Below, one piece after another: positions 56,044-64,000 of a DNA stretch of 64,000 bases. The position numbers and the translations under genes were made by a program. Position 1 is the first letter of the stretch, and each line of letters begins with the position of its first letter. The notes beneath the pieces are model-generated. The model was not told the origin of the DNA. It saw only the letters and a list, made by a program, of their open reading frames with translations, and did no database searches. This DNA is from Conoideocrella luteorostrata (lineage: Eukaryota > Ascomycota > Sordariomycetes > Hypocreales > Clavicipitaceae), in assembly GCA_032433595.1 (NCBI GenBank), contig JASWJB010000140.1, positions 1 to 64,000 of the forward strand, read 5' to 3'.

Positions 56044-57018
56044 TGTAGTGAGTCGTTGTTGCTGATTCTACAAAAGCTTGTCGAGCATCCAGCTTCAATG
56101 TATATTTAGGATGTAGTCAAGGCTGCCCAAGTGAGGCGATGTTGACGAGTCTCCCTATTCGGAGCTGTACGGAACAATTAGAATAATCCGTCCCCATAAT
56201 TTTATACAGCTACACCCAGCATCCCACACCTCCGCACGTAATTTGTATGCACGGACCTGGCAGCCATGATAGCTGCGTATTCAGTTCGCGTCTTCTGGTG
56301 ACATTACGAGGCCTGCCTTCTGCAGCTTCCCCGCACGCCCGCTACAAGTATATCACCTAGCCCGCTAGAATTATAGCACCTAGCCCGCAGGAGCCATGGC
56401 GCCTAGCCCGCTAGAGTTATAGCGCCTAGCCCACTAGAATTATAGTGCTTATAGGTCTCTCGTTAAATAATTCTAACGTTAATAAGATTCTCGTTATAAC
56501 TATTAAGCTGGTCAGGGGACCTGGAATAACTAGCCTGCCCGGTTAATGTGTGCATAATTGAAGAAAACAACAGAAATCGCGGTTTTAAGCGAATTAGTCT
56601 TGGCCTGGTTATAGAATGTAAAGAATTAAATAAAAGACAGGATTTCTTGTGTGCGAGGAATAGCGCGCCATGACTTTGTATGAAATTTACGAGTGGGGGT
56701 GTGGGAATCAACACCTCTAGCTAATTCGGTCTGTCTCCACTTTCTAGTTGTTCCGTACAGCTCCGAATAAGGAGACTCGATGTTGACATCACGGTCACTT
56801 CGCGTGACCTAAAAAGTGGATCCTCAACCCAATCAATCATGGGTCTCACACCGAATAATAACAATTCAGAGCGAGGAGAAGCGTGCATGACAGCAAATTT
56901 CAGTGGCTTCATTCTAACCCAATAATTATATCATAGCCAAAACGAGTGATGTTATACCGGTAGTCCTATCAGGCCAAACTTTGTATGCCTCAAAGTACAG
57001 CCTAACCAGCCAAGACAT
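56044..57018. other. intergenic with 23-bp tandem repeat
   Basis: AT-rich DNA with the tandem array at 56356-56447. No supported gene. Confidence 0.4.
56356..56447. repeat. 23-bp tandem repeat, four units plus a partial
   Basis: Units begin at 56356, 56379, 56402 and 56425, consensus CCTAGCCCGCTAGAATTATAGCG (longest identical run inside about 20 nt). A degenerate half unit precedes them (about 56337-56355). Unit two has a different middle (CAGGAGCCATGG). Confidence 0.85.
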
Positions 57019-57786
57019 TTACTCTCCCTCAGGCCAATCCGGAAGATGTGCAGCCGCATCCATGCCAGAGTCTTCTTTATCTACTTCGTCATAGTCCGTC
57101 GCGTCCGTTCCGTTGTCACCATCAGGAGAGAGCACCTGTTGCTAGGGCTTCTCGACATTGTAGATGTGCGCTCTTGGGTATGGCGTAGGTGTTCCGCTTC
57201 GGTTCCCACGTCAGTTCCCGCGAATTGAGGAGGGGCTTTTTCTAGTGCTGCTAGTTAGCAATATAATGAAATTACACCGAGCGTCGTCGATCGGCATCTA
57301 AATCCTGCGATTATGCGTTGCCAGAAGCACTGTCAACTCACGAAGGACACTATGTGACCTGCATTTCAGGAATACTCTCGAACTTACCTATAGAGGTTAC
57401 TGGGTCACTTTGGTCTACCAAGTGGTGCGTCATGGAGGGATTACTGTTCTTGTGCGTATCGCCAAGCTCCGTATTGCCATATGCCGGAGCCGTAACAACG
57501 CTACTACTTATCAATGACATATAGTACAATGAAGATCACGTATTATTACCTAGCAGGCGGTGACATAACTTCATCTGCGTCTTCATGGGGTCCACATCGT
57601 CGCCGCGATGAGTCCAAAGTGACACATTGTACTGGTGGTACATAGACGGTGCTTACAGCCGGGCGAGATGTTAGGGTGATACGTCGCCTAAAGTTGTCAA
57701 CAAAATCATTTCTTGGTATAATGGAAATAATAATCGGCTCACTCTTCTTCGCCGCTCTTTGACTTCTGCACCTCATGCTCAGCCAT
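57019..57786 (-). CDS. orphan acidic protein, five exons
   Basis: Exons 57786-57743, 57687-57550, 57500-57388, 57247-57210 and 57135-57019 give exactly 149 aa plus stop. Donors are GTGAGC, GTAATA, GTAAGT and GTGGGA; acceptors TTTAG, GTAG, GCAG and ACAG; phase is conserved at each junction. The N-terminus is charged (MAEHEVQKSKSGEEE), the centre Pro/Ser/Thr/Val-rich (VSTVYVPPVQ), and the C-terminus strongly acidic (GTDATDYDEVDKEDSGMD) and ending in LPDWPEGE. No membrane segment, no motif. The protein-like composition of each piece and consistent phase favour a real gene, but the last donor is weak. Function unknown. Confidence 0.5.
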
Positions 57787-58584
57787 TATTAGTATAGTCT
57801 TAGGAACAATCACAAGGTTAATTGAGCTTGTAAAGTGAGCTTATTTGGAAAAAAGTTCACTGTTTCAACGGAGACCTTTATATAGTCAATGCTTACAGCT
57901 TATTCCTATAAATATTATTTGTAATACAGCCTGATCTGGAAACAGTGCTTAAATTGGCCGATTTCAATAAAGGAGCATGCATGCTTGAAGCCTAGCCGAT
58001 GCAAAACAACAGCTCTTCTGCAAGCCACATCACCAATTGTGATCGACATCTGCGGTCTATTTGTTATTGCCGATGGAAACTACTGAAGCTGGAGGCTCGA
58101 AATGGAACAAGGCTTGCCAAGGTGAATTCAGGGATGTTGACCGATGAAGTAGAAATTGTGTTCCGTATGTTGTTGATTGGCTTATTTTTGGTAGTGGTCC
58201 ACAATTCAATGCCAGTTGAAAAAAGTGAGCCGATATTCCACCCAAAAACCCCCCCTTCTCCACCCCCCAATAGAAAAAATTTCCCCCTCCCTCCCCATCC
58301 TACAGGCGTTGCCATCATAGGCTACCTACCTAGCTCTGCAACTCTGAATGTTGTCACGTGCATAGCAATAGGTCGACGAGACTTCAATTCTGTCTCGAAG
58401 TTGCTTTTTTGGGCCATGCTTTCCGGACTATGAATCGACTACCTGGAAATGATTATGAATGGGAACGCATATTACGTGCTGGAAAGCCTAAAAAATAACA
58501 TGTTAGGCTGTTGATGCCTAATGAGGTAAATCATCTACCAACCCCGCCCTAGGGTGGCCCAGTTACGTCAACATGGCTCCTGCC
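57787..58584. other. intergenic, no supported gene
   Basis: Contains a frame at 57999-58433 on the plus strand and opposing frames, none with recognisable features, and a poly-C-rich patch (about 58241-58295) that would make any translation Pro-rich. Confidence 0.4.
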
Positions 58585-59653
58585 TCATGAGGCTTTTTTC
58601 ACCTTTCTCAACCTCTCCAACAGATAAATCACACAAGATGTGTGACGTATCGCCTGCCAAAGCTCGTTCTTACGTTCTGGACTTGCCTCAATACCGCGAT
58701 CGATAATGTCACCAAGGACTGAAACAATACCCTCTCTCGAAGCCCCTTGAAGAGTGACTGTCGGCATGGGAAGTAGCATCCCTCCCCCCATGTTTATTAT
58801 ATATAGCAACCCACTTCTTATTTCTAAGGTAATGCCAAATAATTCCTTCGTGACAACAGCAAGCCTGCTCGGCACAATGCCCAGACTCATCAAGCAATGA
58901 ATTGCTCCGTACTGCCTGTAAGGAAAATGCATCGCCACCGCCGCTTTCGTAGCCACTTCTGTACCAATCATCCTGATGGCGCCGCAAAGAAACGGTGGGA
59001 AAACAGTCATGACACCTTGAGGCGAAGCGGTTGCGAAACGTTGTCCTTCATCGTCAGAGTTAAGTGTCACTAAAGAATCGGCGTTCCCAAGGTCACAACA
59101 GATTTCACTTCCGTACGCATTCGTCAAGTTCGTTTGTAGTGTATTATGTGCAGTAGCAATTGGCGTCAGTGTGGGGCTTGACGTTGCTGCGAGTGCAGGA
59201 GAGCGAGGCAATTCTTCGCCGGAATGTTCTAACTCTGACTGATGTTAGTAGCTGAAGTAGAGAGTGCCGGCGAGACTTACGGGTCGACATTCTGCAGATC
59301 GCCTGGTGAACTGTCGGATGGGCAGCGGTATCCTTGACGATCCTCGCGATCTCTTGAATAGAGCTAGGTGGAAGATTATCGAGGGAGCTTTTCAGGGTAT
59401 CACCGACTTTCTTCCCCTTACGATGGCTGCCTGCCTCGCGGGTTGCAAGAAAGAACGCAAGCCAAGCTTTGAACCCGGCAATCCGAAAGATTTTTGACGT
59501 CGCATCACCATCTGGTATAATAGCCTCTCCCCAGGCTGCTTTCAGGCCATGTGGTGTATTTTGCCGTTTCCATTCACTTGTCAGAAACCTTTGCAATCTC
59601 GCTACAAATTGAACAGGTGGGTCTGCCTGCGGGGCAGGGATAGGTGTGTCCAT
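58585..59653 (-). CDS. orphan two-exon protein, 340 aa
   Basis: Exon 1 59653-59281 (ATG at 59653) and exon 2 59234-58585. The intron 59280-59235 has GTAAGT, a strong CTACTAAC branch point and CAG, preserving phase. The first exon is helical with aromatic residues (FVARLQRFLTSEWKRQ; KAWLAFFLATREAG) and basic patches. Exon 2 starts with a Ser/Pro/Thr-rich linker, then a hydrophobic helical C-terminal domain (MTVFPPFLCGAIRMIGTEVA ... YIINMGGGMLLPMPTVTL). A signal peptide is absent. No family recognised. Its long, clean frame and good intron support a real gene. Confidence 0.65.
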
Positions 59654-60764
59654 GACGAGGAATTGGAAGGGGGATTTTTTTCAAGCACATCGTCTAGGAC
59701 GTCAATGCCGGCGATCTGAGTCAAGTGCTCATGTGACTGCCACTCCATCTAATCTATCCAGTATGGCATCAGCTCAAGGGCGCTTTCATTCACGAGGGCA
59801 TCCCGTCAGCGGGAACAATCCCTCCCCTGGCTCACAATTCTGTTGCACAGACAAGTCCACGTAGTCGTACTTGCCCCAAGATAAGGTCGCCATGTCTTCC
59901 AGGATTGCCAGTGGCTGCAATCAAGGCTATGAATCCTTGGGGGAAACCCTCACGGGAGAAACCCCCAAAAAGGCCAGAACGCTGTTTGTGCAGGAGGCAT
60001 CTGCCTCGTACACAGCCTCTAGGCAAGCTCTATATCACTTTGACCCAGCGGTTTGAGTCTGTGTCGTCTCGGGCGGCAAGACAAATTGTTAGGTCTGGTG
60101 TTGCTCCGGACAGCAGCAGGGGCTGCAATAAAAGAGAAGTTATTATGCGGTACGCAACAGCATTGATAGGGCGGGCGCATGTAGCTTCCAGCCACGATTA
60201 GGGGTCGGCGTCGACTTCGAATGTCGAGAGCACCGAAGACCTGAAGAGGTCGAGCAGTCGAGGCGGCGGGGTTGTCTTTGAGAGGCGTCTTTGAGGTATT
60301 ATAGCCAAGAGAAGGTCGGGGTCACGATACGTGAGTTAATTGTCGAGCAACGCAATGTTGCAGGTGTTGTCTGGGCAGCTGAAGCTGCAGAAGTCGGTCG
60401 GAAGAAAGGTCAGAAGCCCAGGACCTAGGGCCATAATGTTGTTGGCTCGCGAGGCCAGAAAGTCAAGCTTGAAAGAGCAGGAAGAATCACATTGGGAGTG
60501 CCCGAAGGCAATTTCAGGAGCTTGCGAAGCTCGATTTTGGGCTAACACTGTACGATCGCTCCCGGGTATTCTTCAGTATTCCGCATGTAAAATTACGTAA
60601 GGAGTCCATTGGCCTATGGTCCCACAACGACGCGGCCTGTCTTTTGTGGTCCTTTTTCTTCAATCATGCAGTCTCAAATCACTGGCGACACGTGACATAA
60701 AGGCGCGCTGGCCCGTCGTGAGCTTCCCCAAAATCTACATCTCGCCAAGTGAGGCCTCTACCAA
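59654..60764. other. intergenic, fragments only
   Basis: No supported gene. A short stretch near 59756-59790 (ATGGCATCAGCTC) is also found near 2220, perhaps a shared repeat remnant. Frames at 60340-60600 on both strands show no features. Confidence 0.4.
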
Positions 60765-62196
60765 ATGCCTTTCCGCAAACCTTTTGTGCATCTACAATAT
60801 TGGATAATTGCATTGATTTCTCGCTTATGGCGACGCTTACTTCCCCTAACCAACGCGCCTGATGCGGCTCCAGAGCCCGTCACAACCAGAACCAGTGTCG
60901 CGACCCCAAATGACGAATATCTTGCGTTGACCGATGACGAAATAGCGAAGGCTAGTGATGGATTTGTCGAATCGCTACTTCCGAGCAAAATCATGGCACT
61001 GGCGTCACGCTACAACGGCAATAGATGCTGCCGTATCGCGGGACAAGCCAGAGGTAGCTACAATGCCTGCTTTTTCGTCAAGTTTGATAACAATGTGGAA
61101 TGGGTCGTCAGGATTCCTATTGAACCTGCTCTCTATAACACATGGGAAACACTCCTCAGCGAGGTAGCGACTATTAAGTAAGTTCTCGCGATTTATTAGC
61201 AGCTAGCTAGCTGACTTGCCTTGTGGTCTCGTTCGCAACAAAACAAGCATACCAGTAGCCGAGATCCACGCATACGGAAAGGGGGAAAAGCTAACAGCAA
61301 GTCCCACGGCGACGCAAATGTTCATGATCCTTGATTACATCCCAGGGGCGCCTCTCGCGAAAGAAAAGCTTCTATATGCCAACAGCATAATCAAGACGAA
61401 GTTCTTCCGCCAACTGCTTAACCATTTAGCAGAGCTTTGGTCTCTTGAGCTGCCTGCCATTGGGTCGCCGATGCCAAGCGACGACGCTTTACAGCCGATA
61501 GTTGGCGATCTGCTAAATAAATCTGCAAACGACGCTCGCCGAGATTTATCAAGCTTTACATCCGCCAACGCATTTGTAGATTCCCAATTCGACCTGATTT
61601 CTAGCTACCTGCTCGCACCGCGACATGATCACCTGGAGGACGAGGTTCGATACGATATGTTCTGCATTAATAGCACTAAACACTACTTAAGCAGCGTCCT
61701 GAATCCCGAATTCGACAATGGCCCGTTTGTTCTTAGCCACGCAGACCTACGACCAAGCAACATTATTGTCAATAATGAGATGGAGATTGTCGGCTTCATT
61801 GATTGGCAGTTTACAAGCACAGTCCCTCGTCAGCTTTGTACGCCTCCATCATGGATCACCGGCCATACGTGGACTAAATATGCGAATTTGTTCTACACAC
61901 AGTTTTCTATCGCCATGGCTTTAGATAAACAACTCCCCCAACAGCTTAAGCGAGAGTGGCGCGATCCTTTGAGTAACTCTTTTCATCTCGCTCATATAAT
62001 TCGTTGCCCTGCCGATCTCAATCATGTTTTTGAGCATTATGTTGCCAAAGGGCAAGACGCTAAAGCGCTCGACGCGGCCGAAGCCAAGCTCTTCCAGAAC
62101 CCAGAACTGGCTTCAGAGGCTCAGCTAATAACAGAACGGAATAAGCAGTACACGGATTATCTTAAAAGCCAGGGAAGATATACGAAAGCGTCTTGA
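60765..62196 (+). CDS. APH-family kinase-like protein, two exons, junction unclear
   Basis: Exon 1 from ATG 60765 runs to about 61179 and contains the N-lobe: ARGSYNACFFVKF, then WVVRIP with the usual Arg/Lys position, then EVATIK. Exon 2 (from about 61217) continues the N-lobe (KTSIPVAEIHAYG) and has the hinge (MFMILDYIPGAPL), catalytic LSHADLRPSNIIV (H-x-D-x4-N type) and FIDW with the metal-binding Asp. All catalytic motifs are present, so a phosphotransferase with a small-molecule substrate is plausible; the substrate is unknown. The expected junction after ATT AA (donor GTAAGT) has no acceptor giving the right frame. A GTAGCG donor with a CTAG acceptor works but drops a few residues, or a frameshift exists. 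Confidence 0.7.
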
Positions 62197-62274
62197 ATGC
62201 GGCAGCTGTGAACAATTACATTAACGAGCATGAGCATGTGAACAGTTGCCGACGCAACGTGGTGCAGCTTGCTG

Positions 62275-62598
62275 CTATTCGCCCAGCTGCTCCTCTTTCT
62301 CCCTCAGCTCATAGAGCTTGAGCACCAACCGAGCTATGTTCTGTTCCATCCGCTCTTTCCTCTGATTGGCAATCTCTGTGACTTGAGCGTTCTGCTGTTC
62401 AAGTGGGCCAACATCGCGAGAGTTCGGCCTTCTTCCCCTGGAACTTTGAGCCGAGCGGGATAGTTGTTCTTGTGTCTCGGTCGTCGGCATGTTCTCGATG
62501 AATCTTATCAATTCTCGCTCCTTTTCCGCAATATCGGCTATGGTGTCATTGATTTGGTCCTCTAAATTTTGTCGTCTCTCGGCGATACTGGTAGACAT
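62275..62598 (-). CDS. small coiled-coil protein
   Basis: 107 aa from ATG 62598 (MSTSIAERRQNLEDQIND), single exon. Two coiled-coil stretches (residues about 7-38 and 68-103) flank a short Ser/Arg-rich linker (SSRGRRPNSRD). It belongs to the set of small coiled-coil genes here in type, but not in sequence. It lies convergent with the APH-like gene, 80 bp after its stop. Function unknown. Confidence 0.55.
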   Translation of the reverse strand: MSTSIAERRQNLEDQINDTIADIAEKERELIRFIENMPTTETQEQLSRSAQSSRGRRPNSRDVGPLEQQNAQVTEIANQRKERMEQNIARLVLKLYELREKEEQLGE

Positions 62599-63189
62599 AT
62601 CTAGCTTTTACTGTAAAGAGTATATTTCGAGATGGGTAGGGTAGAAATTTACTTTGGATGATAGTTTGGGCGGTGGATGCTCCATCCAGCGTTCACGTCC
62701 CCGCACTTGGGCGCCGGATCTTGTAGAATTTTTAGGCCCTGCAATGCCAATAGCGCACCGCCACCTAAACCCGCCGCGACTGTCGGTCACGCCAACGGAC
62801 ACTTCCTATTCCCCCTCTAAATTTCTCAATAAAACCAATCATTTGTATCATTGTTGTGTGCGGATGTTGCTTCCTGCCTTTAACAAGTTATCAAGCAAAA
62901 AGGGACTTTAAGAATTACGTCTTGCATTTACGTAAATTGGAGATTTGTACTACTAACTGTATTCTACAAGATGCGTAAAGCTCTAGAAACGAAGTATAGG
63001 TGCCTAAGCACGTCTTGCCTAAAGTTCTTTCATCTCAAGATAGCACTCAGCATTCGGCGTCTTTTATTTCTCTCCTACTTTAAAATGCCTTCTGTCTCAA
63101 AGTTTGCCACATGGCGTGAGATTCTCTAGATTTATTCCGCGGTGACCGGCTTCTTGCGTTTTGCACCGAAACAATAGCTTAACACCTAG
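62599..63189. other. intergenic, no supported gene
   Basis: Short frames only. The right part holds the 3' region of the right-edge gene. Confidence 0.35.
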
Positions 63190-64000
63190 CTACCTCTTTT
63201 GCGGGGATCGTGACTTGGTGCGCTTCGGTGGTGGAAAGTCAAACGACAGTTCGTCGGCTGATGTCTCAGAGTCATATGATAGAGGTACAGAAGAGCCAGT
63301 ATTCACGATAGTTTGCTGGCTAGTGACTGTAGTTTTAGCGGCAGACTCTTTGCTTGTAAAGCTTAATCCCAGGCTATCGTTAACGAGAGGGGGATCAGCT
63401 TTGACTTCAGCTAATCTTTCGTTTGCCTGGTTAATTGCATTATCCCTCTGTAGCTTTGCCCAATCCCTGCCATTCCGATACGCACTGACTCCTTGTCGAA
63501 AGGAATCGCCATCGCCAGTCAAGGCCCAGTTTTTGATTTGTGTTGTGGTAAAGCTGGGATTTTTCCCGGGAGCGGACGGAGGAATTAAATGGGTTGTATA
63601 CATTTGAAGTTGGCCTCCATAGTATACAGACGTGAGGGCATAAGCCTTGTTATCATATTGTTCGGACTGCCTATATGACTGCAGACTGTGGATTGCTCTC
63701 GCTCCTAATGCGCCATTGTAACATGCTTGTCGAAGAGCGACTGAGAGAGACCCGTCAGGGCCTTTCACCTCCAAAAGGAAGTTTGGTGCCACAGGCAGAC
63801 AGTCCTGGGTCGAAGGTTCAATGTCACCGCTCAGCTGCTTCCGTACGTCTGGCTCAAGCTGTTCGGGACGTGCCCCGTAGTATATGTCCGGGTTGCCGGC
63901 GGTAAGCGAGCCGTCAGTCAAGTGATTGAGATTATTGAACGGAATCTGCCCTGCGGTACACTTGGAATCTTGTATCTTTCCCTCGATGATTGGGATCACT
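63190..64000 (-). CDS. DUF7924-like protein, truncated at the window edge
   Basis: The stop is at 63190 and the frame is open to the window edge, with no certain ATG; the 5' part is outside. Landmarks are PNFLLEVKGPDGSLSVALRQ, then CYNGALGARAIHSLQSY, then YALTSVYYGGQLQMYTTHL. I associate these with a fungal family annotated as DUF7924, abundant in accessory genomes. E-x-K followed by a Gln-bearing helix is consistent with a PD-(D/E)XK-like fold; that is inference. The C-terminus is Ser/Lys/Arg-rich with a basic end (PPPKRTKSRSPQKR), possibly a nuclear signal. Function unknown. Confidence 0.75.
   Translation of the reverse strand, partial: VIPIIEGKIQDSKCTAGQIPFNNLNHLTDGSLTAGNPDIYYGARPEQLEPDVRKQLSGDIEPSTQDCLPVAPNFLLEVKGPDGSLSVALRQACYNGALGARAIHSLQSYRQSEQYDNKAYALTSVYYGGQLQMYTTHLIPPSAPGKNPSFTTTQIKNWALTGDGDSFRQGVSAYRNGRDWAKLQRDNAINQANERLAEVKADPPLVNDSLGLSFTSKESAAKTTVTSQQTIVNTGSSVPLSYDSETSADELSFDFPPPKRTKSRSPQKR

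Noticed and set aside
57318..57524. Plus-strand 68-codon frame
   Set aside because: It is antisense to exon 3 of the five-exon minus-strand gene and has no features.

Overview
The window looks like accessory chromosomal DNA of a filamentous ascomycete (Pezizomycotina). The placement rests on short introns (mostly about 48 to 75 nt) with GTRAGT-type donors, CTAAC/CTGAC-like branch points and YAG acceptors, and on fungal families: a RING-patatin phospholipase, APH-like small-molecule kinases, a fungal transcription-factor domain, a Cys-rich N-terminal family, a DUF7924-like protein and Ser/Thr-rich secreted proteins. I cannot name the species. Gene density is low: about 28 supported or plausible genes in 64 kb, separated by AT-rich gene-free stretches with decayed gene pieces and short repeats. 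No transposase, reverse transcriptase, tRNA, rRNA or housekeeping gene was recognised.

Layout. 0-10 kb: an APH-kinase remnant, small coiled-coil genes, a 310-bp MITE, an orphan 343-aa basic protein and a two-helix membrane protein. 10-14 kb: gene desert. 14-18 kb: a small secreted Cys-containing peptide, a pseudokinase built from three exons, a Gln-rich protein divergent from a coiled-coil gene (paralogue of the one at 3.3 kb), and another coiled-coil gene. 19.7-25.2 kb: a possible MADS-like protein and a six-exon RING-patatin phospholipase (975 aa). 25-35 kb: two paralogous secreted proteins sharing one intron position, among repeat debris. 35-44 kb: a chromodomain protein, a multi-exon Cys-rich fungal protein, two orphans and a probably broken transcription factor. 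45-53 kb: three copies of a long perfect hairpin repeat, a six-helix-type membrane protein, and a Ulp1/C48-like protein whose catalytic Asp and Cys are replaced. 53-64 kb: a 713-aa orphan, several multi-exon orphans, an APH-like kinase, a coiled-coil gene and a truncated DUF7924-like gene at the right edge.

Several products look like signalling or modification enzymes that lost catalytic residues (pseudokinase, pseudo-SUMO-protease, partly degraded chromodomain cage). They sit beside duplicated small coiled-coil and secreted families, as expected of a fast-evolving accessory compartment. No operon logic applies; genes are independently transcribed. Gene models with introns were built by hand from splice signals, and reading phase was checked across each junction. 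Functions of most genes remain unknown.
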